A DNA stretch of 12,497 nucleotides from contig QENJ01000067.1 in the NCBI GenBank assembly GCA_013374505.1, positions 1 through 12,497 of the forward strand. The letters are read 5' to 3'. Shown piece after piece: positions 7,129-12,497 of the stretch. Below the pieces are notes generated by a model. That model was not told the origin of the DNA. It was given only the letters and a program-made list of their open reading frames with translations, and did not search any database. Made by a program: the position numbers and the translations under genes. This stretch comes from Candidatus Methanophagaceae archaeon. GTDB taxonomy: Archaea; Halobacteriota; Syntropharchaeia; Alkanophagales; Methanospirareceae. The stretch's first letter is position 1. Each line of letters opens with the position of its first letter.

Positions 7129-7881
7129 ATGGACCTGGTAGTATTGTACAGCGGCGAGTTCGGTGAACGAGTAATTGGAAACTTCATAAACTACTCAACC
7201 TTCTGCATATCCTGTGCAGATGCCTGCACGCACTGTAAAGAAGCTAAATACGGATTTGCAGACCGTATAAACGGATTGTTTAAGCTTCCTGAGCCTTCTA
7301 TGCTTCCGGAATTCATAGAAGATTCTGCGGGTGAGTATTTACCGCAGGAGATTCCAGATGCAGACATAGCGATTGTATCTGAGATTCACAATGACCTCCT
7401 GCTGGAACTCCCACCCATTTTAAAGGATTCGGGGATTAAAGCGATGATAGTACCACAAGAGAGTGCTGCTAGGATTGCAAGACCGCAGGTTGAAGAGATA
7501 TGCGGTAGAGAAGGAATTGAGGTAGTCTTTCCAAAGCCGTTTTGTGATTTACAGCCGCAGGACGACAAGCCCGTGATTCGCAGTTTTATCGCAGAATTCG
7601 GGATTGGAATACCAGAGATACGGGTAGAAATGGATAGGCGTGGGCGTATTGTTCATGTAGATGTTTTGAGAAGTGCTCCTTGCGGGAGTACCTGGTTCGT
7701 GGCAAAGCAGTTAGAAGGCGTAGAAGTTGAGAACAAACTAGAACTTTACGATCGAATCAGTGAATCTCATCATTCCTATCCCTGTACCGCGAGCATGGAG
7801 AAAGATCGTGAGATTGGCGATACGATTCTGCATAGGGCGGGTTATTTGATTAGGGAAGCGGTAGAAAAGGCGTTAATATGA
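7129..7881 (+). CDS. DUF166 family protein with a four-cysteine motif
   Basis: The 250-residue protein matches the archaeal DUF166 family, often labelled as a putative thymidylate synthase; I would not rely on that label. It starts with MDLVVLYSGEFGERVIGNF. A cysteine cluster follows, Cys26-X2-Cys29-X3-Cys33-X2-Cys36, that could bind an iron-sulfur cluster or metal. Later landmarks are VLRSAPCGSTWFVAK (Cys185) and SHHSYPCTASM (Cys219) near a conserved GDTILHRAGYL ending. The middle (residues 75-135) has the look of a Rossmann-like fold (inference). It lies 50 bases after NifB on the same strand with only a weak purine-rich sequence before the ATG, so it is probably in the same transcript. The context and cysteines hint at a role in metallocofactor or electron handling, but its function is unknown. 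Confidence 0.8.
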   Translation: MDLVVLYSGEFGERVIGNFINYSTFCISCADACTHCKEAKYGFADRINGLFKLPEPSMLPEFIEDSAGEYLPQEIPDADIAIVSEIHNDLLLELPPILKDSGIKAMIVPQESAARIARPQVEEICGREGIEVVFPKPFCDLQPQDDKPVIRSFIAEFGIGIPEIRVEMDRRGRIVHVDVLRSAPCGSTWFVAKQLEGVEVENKLELYDRISESHHSYPCTASMEKDREIGDTILHRAGYLIREAVEKALI

Positions 7882-7900
7882 TTTTACTAATTGTTTAGCT

Positions 7901-8033
7901 AACCACAAGATTACACAGAGTTCCACGAGAAACCTTTCTTTAAGAAAGAAAGCTTTACCAAAGAAACTATTTGGTTTTTGATAAAACTTTTTTCTAAAAA
8001 GTTTTAGTGTTAATCTCGTGGAATCTCGTGGTT
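7901..8033. repeat. MITE-like inverted-repeat element between convergent genes
   Basis: The ends AACCACAAGATT (7901-7912) and, inverted, AACCACGAGATT (8022-8033) match at 11 of 12 positions, with further CCACGAG and TTACACAGAG copies inside. The core folds into three small hairpins: 7934-7948 (CTTTCTTTAAGAAAG), 7957-7975 (ACCAAA/TTTGGT) and 7983-8005. It begins 20 bases after the DUF166 stop, and its right end touches the stop codon of the radical SAM gene (8033-8035). It holds no coding sequence. It is probably a non-autonomous repeat that now also ends transcription from both sides (inference). Confidence 0.55.
7983..8005. terminator. Perfect 10-bp hairpin, likely bidirectional terminator
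   Basis: AAAACTTTTT and AAAAAGTTTT pair perfectly over 10 bases around a 3-base TCT loop. The hairpin lies between two converging transcripts, and its T-rich arms provide U-tracts in both directions, which suits archaeal termination. The structure is seen; the function is inferred. Confidence 0.45.
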
Positions 8034-8800
8034 TATTGTTCTGGCAGAATTTCAATAAATTTCGCTTTCCGTGGCGTTTTCCTGATCTCATTTATCTCGG
8101 AATACAAAGGGTGATAGGATACAACATATAGATGCCTCATCGCACCGGAAACCGCATCTATCAAATCTCGTTTCTCTGGTTCTTTAAACTCCACGCCCTC
8201 TAATGGTATCCAGGGCTCAATGAAAAGTGCAATCGCGGGATCTATCCGTGAAATGAAGATTGCCAGACGTTCTATATCCGCAGGATCATTTATCCCAGGG
8301 ATCAAAACCGTCTCAATCTGTAATCTGAAATAAGCATCTTCTAGCGTTACTAAGTTCTTTATCGCAGTCAATACTGGCTTGACACTCCTTTTCGTGTAGT
8401 AAAGATGCTTTTTGGCATCAAATGCCTTTATGCCGATAATAATCTCGTTCACACCCGTTTTTTTCAAGTCTTTCGCATATTCCATGTCTATTCTGCCCCC
8501 ATTTGTCATCAATACGATATGTGCGCCGAGCTTTGTGATTCTTTCGATTATCATTATCAAATCCGGGTCGAGTGTAGGTTCATAGCCACCAAGATATATC
8601 CTATGCGGCTTCAACTCTTCCAATTCTGTTAGTATGTTATCTAAATTCCAATCAATGTATTTCCGCTCTTCCGCATAGATGTCACATTCGTTTCTTTTCC
8701 TGAGACAACCTATACACTCGAAGTTGCATCCTTTAAAAGACAGCATGGCCATCCTCTCACCCACGAATTTTTGTGTGTAGCTCATGTGGTAAATATTCAT
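8033..8800 (-). CDS. Radical SAM protein (activating-enzyme-like)
   Basis: With the start at 8800 the protein has 255 residues. That ATG is preceded at 8-base spacing by a strong GGAAGGAG (8809-8816); a longer reading from 8908 would overlap the upstream gene and add non-conserved residues. The radical SAM motif is Cys25-X3-Cys29-X2-Cys32 (CNFECIGC), followed by a GGEP-like GGYEPTLDPD (71-80), VLMTNGG, and QIETVLIPGIND. The arrangement is that of pyruvate-formate-lyase-activating-type proteins, with one [4Fe-4S] and no clear auxiliary cluster. Archaeal members of this group are mostly uncharacterised, so no substrate is proposed. It lies 52 bases after the substrate-binding protein gene on the same strand and may be co-transcribed. 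Family is sure, function not. Confidence 0.85.
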   Translation of the reverse strand: MNIYHMSYTQKFVGERMAMLSFKGCNFECIGCLRKRNECDIYAEERKYIDWNLDNILTELEELKPHRIYLGGYEPTLDPDLIMIIERITKLGAHIVLMTNGGRIDMEYAKDLKKTGVNEIIIGIKAFDAKKHLYYTKRSVKPVLTAIKNLVTLEDAYFRLQIETVLIPGINDPADIERLAIFISRIDPAIALFIEPWIPLEGVEFKEPEKRDLIDAVSGAMRHLYVVSYHPLYSEINEIRKTPRKAKFIEILPEQ

Positions 8801-8808
8801 GACTGTGT

Positions 8809-8816
8809 CTCCTTCC
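8809..8816 (-). promoter_or_regulatory. Shine-Dalgarno deciding the radical SAM start
   Basis: GGAAGGAG on the minus strand sits 8 bases before the ATG at 8800. It favours this start over the in-frame ATG at 8908, which lies inside the end of the upstream gene. Confidence 0.7.
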
Positions 8817-8852
8817 AGTACTAATGTTGTAGATACAGTGATTTTTAAACGT

Positions 8853-9872
8853 TCACACCCTTTTTGTTTTTCTTCTTGAGAAGTACAGTACCGTAAGTAA
8901 GCCAGCAACTGCTAATACCGCTTCAAACCCGGCAGGCTCTGGTGTGGGCGTCCCCGTATCACCGACCGATTCTGACAGACACGCATAAACAATCTCCGTT
9001 GCGTTTGCTATCCGGGGTCCTGCTCGAGACGCGATGTCCGCATCAATAGTGTAAACTCTACCGTTTTTAACGGCATTCACTACTTTCAGCCGCTCCTCTT
9101 GTAGTATATAATCATACGGCTGCATGCCCGCGACGCCATGCCCAATCGAGACAATAATGACATCAGGATTGCGGTCTATGAACTCTTCCAGACTCGCAGT
9201 ATCCCACTCTTTTTTGTCAGAAAAGACATTATCGCCACCTGCTAATTCTATCAACTCGTCCTGTACGGTGCCGCCACCCGCAACCCAGAGCGGGTCATGC
9301 CAGGTAATATGAGCAACTTTCGGGCGTTTCACGTCCACAGTTCGAGCTTTTATCGCTTCTAATCTTTGTGCCATATCGGTGACTAAAGCAGTAGCATTCT
9401 CTTCTTTGCCAGTTAAACGTCCTACCAGCATTATATCGTCCTGTATCTCCTGGATGTTCACCGGATTCAGGGATACGACCGCTACATTCAGCTCTGTCAA
9501 TCGCTCAACTGTTTCTTTGCTGTTCAACGCGCAGCCGAGCACGAGGTCGGGCTCTGAGGCTACTACTTTCTCTATGCTCACCGTGGAAACGCCACCTACC
9601 CGCGTAATTTCTTCCGCTTCTGCCGGGTAATTACAGTAATCTGTTGCACCTATGACTCTGTCACCGGCGCCAATAGCGAATAGTATTTCCGTATTGGTTG
9701 GCGATAACGAGATGATTCTTTCCGAAACTCCCGGGAGGGTTACATTCCTACCGAAGTCGTCAGTTACTTTGAGCATTTCTGCGCTTACCGCAAAAGCAGA
9801 AAAAGCGAGTGCTGCGATAAAAGCGAGTGTTAGCACTGTGAGTGTGCATATATCCCTTCTATTAGTATTCAT
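8853..9872 (-). CDS. BtuF/FepB-like substrate-binding protein with C-terminal sorting/anchor tail
   Basis: The 339-residue protein belongs to the helical-backbone metal-chelate-binding family (periplasmic_binding_2), which delivers vitamin B12, haem or iron chelates to an ABC importer on the cell surface. Residues 1-31 are a signal peptide. The mature part opens with VTDDFGRNVTLPGVSERIISL, then SPTNTEILFAIGAGDRVIG, VGGVSTVSIEKVVASEPDLV, VAGGGTVQDELIELAGG and NPDVIIVSIG, all in family order. The C terminus is a short Thr/Pro linker (TPTPEPAG), a hydrophobic helix and a basic end (SRRKTKRV), resembling the PGF-CTERM archaeosortase signal though with AGF in place of PGF. It therefore stays on the surface without a lipobox. 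No permease or ATPase gene is in view. B12 or another corrinoid is a guess from BtuF resemblance; iron chelates are equally possible. Confidence 0.88.
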   Translation of the reverse strand: MNTNRRDICTLTVLTLAFIAALAFSAFAVSAEMLKVTDDFGRNVTLPGVSERIISLSPTNTEILFAIGAGDRVIGATDYCNYPAEAEEITRVGGVSTVSIEKVVASEPDLVLGCALNSKETVERLTELNVAVVSLNPVNIQEIQDDIMLVGRLTGKEENATALVTDMAQRLEAIKARTVDVKRPKVAHITWHDPLWVAGGGTVQDELIELAGGDNVFSDKKEWDTASLEEFIDRNPDVIIVSIGHGVAGMQPYDYILQEERLKVVNAVKNGRVYTIDADIASRAGPRIANATEIVYACLSESVGDTGTPTPEPAGFEAVLAVAGLLTVLYFSRRKTKRV

Positions 9873-9892
9873 CTTTCTTCTTGACCGCTTGA

Positions 9893-9905
9893 TGGTATAA
9901 ATAAC
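9893..9905 (-). promoter_or_regulatory. TATA-like box of the substrate-binding protein gene
   Basis: The minus-strand GTTATTTATACC is centred about 27 bases before the ATG at 9872. That is the normal archaeal TATA-to-start distance, so the transcript would be leaderless or nearly so. This fits the weak Shine-Dalgarno at this gene. Confidence 0.4.
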
Positions 9906-9972
9906 AGTTCTTTATTCCGTCCTTGTCATTAAAATATCTTCGTTTATTTCTCTGCTCGAAATAGAGAGTTAG

Positions 9973-10161
9973 TTATGCCGCCATATATAGCGAATTACCG
10001 TCAATAAACCACGGACCTAACTCTTTTTTTATCGCCTCCAACCGTTCCTCTAATTGTTCTTCCCTCTCTTCAAGCTCGAATTCAGACATATTCTGAAGTA
10101 GCCGTAGCAAATCCTTCATCAGTCTTGTTTTCTCTTCTTCGTTCATTTTTATCACGCACAT
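9973..10161 (-). CDS. Small coiled-coil protein, family not recognised
   Basis: The 62-residue reading frame encodes a highly charged helical protein. Residues ~8-47 have a Leu/Ile heptad pattern with many Glu and Lys (RLMKDLLRLLQNM, EREEQLEERLEAIKKEL), predicting a coiled coil or helical hairpin. It ends with a short hydrophobic tail (GPWFIDGNSLYMAA). The start may be at 10161 or at the in-frame ATG of 10146 (MNEEEKTRLMK); the second removes a less convincing MCVIK. A TATA-like box at 10181-10190 would give a leaderless transcript beginning near 10161. It stands alone between two same-strand units. No function is proposed. Charge pattern and promoter make it more likely real than a chance frame. 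Confidence 0.6.
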   Translation of the reverse strand: MCVIKMNEEEKTRLMKDLLRLLQNMSEFELEEREEQLEERLEAIKKELGPWFIDGNSLYMAA

Positions 10162-10180
10162 AGTCTAATTGCAGGTCTGC

Positions 10181-10190
10181 GATATAAAAG
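10181..10190 (-). promoter_or_regulatory. TATA-like box before the coiled-coil gene
   Basis: The minus-strand CTTTTATATC lies about 25 bases before the ATG at 10161. A second AT-rich candidate, CCTATTTATAG, lies at 10205-10215 and would give a leader of about 20 bases. Confidence 0.4.
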
Positions 10191-10291
10191 AAGTTGGAGT
10201 TGGCACTATAAATAGGTTCCCCTTTAGGTAGTAACTATAACCTAGATGGGTAAACATATGTTTCATTTGAATTGGTGTCGCTGCTCACACA

Positions 10292-10323
10292 TTACACCCA
10301 CCTTATCTTACACCCACCTCATC
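10292..10323. repeat. 16-bp tandem duplication at the end of the DUF2149 gene
   Basis: TTACACCCACCTTATC (10292-10307) and TTACACCCACCTCATC (10308-10323) are adjacent copies with one difference. The stop codon of the gene (10303-10305) lies in the left copy. Because 16 is not a multiple of three, the duplication fixed the present C terminus. Confidence 0.7.
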
Positions 10324-10665
10324 TTCTGCCGGTACATACACCATTCCTCCACCTTTTGTTTTATATATCCTACCCATTTCACCTGTTATCTCAGTCTGTA
10401 CCGTCTCGTTCATCATATCCAGCTTCTCTATCCGTTCTCCGCTTTTTACTATTACTTCCATGTTCGGCTGCCCCGGATTCTTGACTATTGTCATATCTGT
10501 CTGCGTTAGCACTTCGGGTATGCTGAGATACATCAGCAGCATCACCATTAACCCGAGTGCGAATACCATCGCCACGTCAAATAGATTGGCAACGGAGGAC
10601 ATCGGGTCTTCGTCACATCTTCCACGTTTGCGACTTCCGCCTCCTACGTCTTTCATGTATTTCAT
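10303..10665 (-). CDS. DUF2149 protein, ExbD/TolR-like partner of the ExbB-like channel
   Basis: The 120-residue protein matches DUF2149. A short basic N terminus precedes DPMSSVANLFDVAMVFALGL, one membrane helix (about 24-48). Asp30 in NLFDVAMVF sits where ExbD/TolR carry the proton-conducting Asp of their single helix. The outside part has VKNPGQPNMEVIVKSGERIE and YKTKGGGMVYVP, typical of the family. ExbB/ExbD-type pairs use the ion gradient to drive motion of a partner protein. The start is 14 bases after the ExbB-like gene, and the SD-like GGAGGGGAG overlapping that gene's stop is rather far from the ATG. An in-frame ATG three codons later is an alternative. The C terminus has been reshaped by a 16-bp duplication. 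Confidence 0.82.
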   Translation of the reverse strand: MKYMKDVGGGSRKRGRCDEDPMSSVANLFDVAMVFALGLMVMLLMYLSIPEVLTQTDMTIVKNPGQPNMEVIVKSGERIEKLDMMNETVQTEITGEMGRIYKTKGGGMVYVPAEDEVGVR

Positions 10666-10679
10666 TTTCTTCTTTTTGT

Positions 10680-11402
10680 TTACTCCCCTCCAAACAGCAT
10701 CTCACAAATATACCGCATGTCGTTCATATCCTTATCGTACCAGTGCTGCCGAACCGTAGTAATCACGAATGCAACACCACCAACCAAGAGACCGAGGACT
10801 GTGGTACCGAAAGCGAAGATTAGGCTGGTTGCCAGCGTATTTATATCGCCCTGTGTGAGTGCAAGTAGTGCAGGACCCATCGGTATCAGCGTACCCATAA
10901 GCCCGAGTATCGGCCCTATTCTAACCGCGGTTCTCGTCTTTTCCAGCCGTTTTGTCATCTCCTCATCGCACGTCTGCAACAGCTTTTGCAACCTTACCGC
11001 AAATAGCTCGTCATTTTTTAGCGTTGAGAGTTCATTCAGAAACATGTGCACGAATTTGTGTGCTGTGCAATTTTTGAGCACGGCAATTGCCTCTTTGTGC
11101 TCTTTTATTGTTTTACCCTTGCGTGCGTTGGGGTTCTCTATATCTTGTACCACCAGGTTCACTGCTTCTTGTAGTCCTTCTTCCAAATCTTTCGGATGGC
11201 TCTTTGAGACTCGCCCGGTTCTCGTAAGCCACTCGAAAGTGAGCATCCCGACCTCTACGATTATCCATAGCGTTAAGCCATACAAAAGTATTAAAACCGG
11301 AATTCTGAGCACAGAAGTAATCAAAGTCAGGAAATCAGAGCTCATCCAGGACACGAAATCAGTGCTCGGCATCAATGTCGGTAGCATCACTACAGGATTC
11401 AT
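10680..11402 (-). CDS. MotA/TolQ/ExbB-family ion channel subunit
   Basis: The 240-residue protein has three membrane segments: ~28-52, ~162-184 and ~193-216, with a long cytoplasmic loop of charged helices between the first and second. This is the ExbB/TolQ topology. The signature region is RTAVRIGPILGLMGTLIPMG followed by PALLALTQGDINTLATSLIF, with Thr residues lining the pore in TM3 (FGTTVLG). It would form the pentameric channel around the DUF2149 subunit encoded next. Its ATG overlaps the stop of the propeller gene by 4 bases (11399-11402), so the three are translationally coupled. In bacteria such channels energise outer-membrane transport or motility. An archaeon has no TonB-dependent outer membrane, so the job here is open: it may move or energise the surface protein encoded upstream (inference). 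Confidence 0.88.
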   Translation of the reverse strand: MNPVVMLPTLMPSTDFVSWMSSDFLTLITSVLRIPVLILLYGLTLWIIVEVGMLTFEWLTRTGRVSKSHPKDLEEGLQEAVNLVVQDIENPNARKGKTIKEHKEAIAVLKNCTAHKFVHMFLNELSTLKNDELFAVRLQKLLQTCDEEMTKRLEKTRTAVRIGPILGLMGTLIPMGPALLALTQGDINTLATSLIFAFGTTVLGLLVGGVAFVITTVRQHWYDKDMNDMRYICEMLFGGE

Positions 11403-12497
11403 TTTTTGTTGTTAGTCCTCCTTCCTTCTTTAATTTCGTTCCCCGGCGAAATATGTTTCGCATGCGACTTTTTTTCCTTGTAATAACCAAAATAGAAGAC
11501 GGTCATAATAAAAATCGCGACCACAACCAAAAGTATCGGTATCGTGCCGCCACCACCGGCCGCACCGGAAGAAATATTACCAAACGGATAACCCGAAACT
11601 TCGTGTTTTGTTTCTTCTTCTGCTGCAGAAGTGCTAACGTTTACGGGCATTTGCATACCTCCGGTTTCTCCCGAACCGGATTCGCCAGTGCCGCTGCCAG
11701 CACCGAAGCCACCTGCGGAACCGCCACCGCCACCGCCGCCACGGGTACCGGGACCTACAGCAGGAGGCGGCGGAGGCGGAGTTGACAGTGATTGGGGTTC
11801 ATCTTCATCTTTTCCTTTCCGCTCAAGCGTAACATCTTGCCACGCCTTATTATTGATCGGGTTCGTCTCTGTTATCTTGTTATCCGGATCAACCTCAGCA
11901 ACAAGCCTGCAAGTCCGGTTCCCGGATTCTGATTTCAGACTTGAATCCCAATCTGCTTCTGTCACGGTCCAGTTGAAACTTATGTTTGCCTCGCCGTCCG
12001 CATTTAGCATATTAATAGTTTTCGCATCTATCAACCTGCCATTCGCTCGTAACGAAACGTTAAAACTCATGTCCGCTTCAACTTCGTCACTTAAATTTAC
12101 CAAAACATTTACAGATCGCGTTTCGCCTACATACACAGTTTCAAGTGCTTCGAAATCTGAGATAATAAGGTCCAGCGTGTTATTAGCACCAAAACACCAT
12201 AATTTGTGCTGGCCTATTGTATATACTCTACCGTTGGCAATAACAGCAGTCGAGCCACCATTAGGCAAATTCCAGATCTCGTTTCCTGTTGATGCGTCTA
12301 AGCAGTATGTACCTTCAACCCCGTTTGGACCGGTTTTCCCGACTATTAACTTACCATCACTTGAAATCACAGGTGAAATCGTCCAGCCGCCTATGTCTTC
12401 CGCCTTCCAGAGTTCATTCCTATTTTCCGGGTCGATGCAGTAAGTTGCAATAGCGGAATGCCCGGGACATCCGGCACTGATATACAAATTGCCAGAA
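11399..12497 (-). CDS. Beta-propeller/CARDB surface protein with C-terminal membrane anchor, partial at right edge
   Basis: The frame is open through the right edge (the residues before 12487 read SGN), so the N-terminal part is missing. The visible order is the last PQQ-like propeller blades (NLYISAGCPG, YCIDPENRNELWKAED, VISSDGKLIVGK, YCLDASTGNEIWNLP, VIANGRVYTIG), then a CARDB-type domain (DLIISDFEALETVYVGETRS to TETNPINNKAWQDVTLE). A Pro run, a long Gly-rich linker, a membrane helix (IPILLVVVAIFIMTVFYFGY) and a basic cytoplasmic tail follow. The propeller and CARDB lie outside the cell. The 4-base overlap with the ExbB-like gene suggests that this anchored protein is the partner driven by the channel, playing the part TonB or TolA play in bacteria (inference). 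The Gly-rich linker at about 11680-11770 is low-complexity DNA, a likely place for length variation. Confidence 0.82.
   Translation of the reverse strand, partial: SGNLYISAGCPGHSAIATYCIDPENRNELWKAEDIGGWTISPVISSDGKLIVGKTGPNGVEGTYCLDASTGNEIWNLPNGGSTAVIANGRVYTIGQHKLWCFGANNTLDLIISDFEALETVYVGETRSVNVLVNLSDEVEADMSFNVSLRANGRLIDAKTINMLNADGEANISFNWTVTEADWDSSLKSESGNRTCRLVAEVDPDNKITETNPINNKAWQDVTLERKGKDEDEPQSLSTPPPPPPAVGPGTRGGGGGGGSAGGFGAGSGTGESGSGETGGMQMPVNVSTSAAEEETKHEVSGYPFGNISSGAAGGGGTIPILLVVVAIFIMTVFYFGYYKEKKSHAKHISPGNEIKEGRRTNNKK

Noticed and set aside
7129..7881. Thymidylate synthase function for the DUF166 gene
   Set aside because: No motif of ThyA or ThyX is visible; the label is an old family annotation and the context is Fe-S/NifB.
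8801..8908. N-terminal extension of the radical SAM protein to the ATG at 8908
   Set aside because: It would overlap the upstream gene by 56 bases and lacks a Shine-Dalgarno, while a strong site precedes 8800.
10717..11415. Long plus-strand frame of 232 residues opposite the ExbB-like gene
   Set aside because: It is the antisense of a clear channel subunit with three membrane helices; its Ser/Val/Ile composition is the usual mirror of such a gene.
11631..12443. Plus-strand 270-residue frame with proline runs
   Set aside because: The proline runs are the complement of the Gly-rich linker of the propeller protein, whose propeller and CARDB motifs are on the minus strand.

Overview
The window looks like a chromosomal segment of a methanogen-type or methane-oxidising euryarchaeon (Halobacteriota, perhaps Methanosarcinales, Syntrophoarchaeia or ANME-1-like; this is inference). 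The basis is a compact NifB without a NifX domain, a small siroheme protein of the methanogen/low-spin sulfite reductase type, a DUF166 protein, a MotA/TolQ/ExbB-DUF2149 pair, a PGF-CTERM-like sorting tail, and TATA-like boxes close to start codons (short-leader or leaderless genes).

Left part (1-4166, minus strand): a two-gene secreted protease unit. The first gene (3255-4166) is a membrane-anchored protein whose C-terminal ~110 residues are homologous to the propeptide of the protease encoded next. The protease gene overlaps it by 4 bases and is a large subtilase. Asp, His and oxyanion Asn lie in 1810-3258. The catalytic Ser and a full six-repeat prenyltransferase/squalene-cyclase-like alpha/alpha toroid lie in 1-1894 in the -1 frame, so one frameshift splits the gene. 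The toroid part runs off the left edge.

Spacer (4167-4895): no convincing intact gene. It holds a possible decayed minus-strand reading frame.

Centre (4896-7881, plus strand): an IscU/NifU-like scaffold, a small sulfite reductase-like siroheme/[4Fe-4S] protein, NifB, and a DUF166 protein with a four-Cys motif. Together they look like an iron-sulfur/nitrogenase-cofactor assembly module. The notable idea is that the small sulfite reductase could supply reduced sulfur from sulfite to NifB. No nifHDKEN lies in the window. Two short elements with imperfect inverted ends related to CACAGATTAACACAG sit at 5310-5396 and 7901-8033.

Right part (7901-12497, minus strand): transcription runs leftwards. 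From the right edge come a partial beta-propeller/CARDB surface protein with a C-terminal membrane helix, an ExbB-like channel subunit (4-base overlap), and a DUF2149 ExbD-like subunit. After a gap come a small coiled-coil protein, a BtuF/FepB-like substrate-binding protein with a C-terminal sorting/anchor tail, and a radical SAM protein with CX3CX2C. The first three form an operon. The others have their own TATA-like boxes or Shine-Dalgarno sites. The theme may be surface binding and energised uptake of a metal chelate or corrinoid, but no ABC permease or ATPase is in view.

No tRNA, rRNA, CRISPR array or transposase was recognised.
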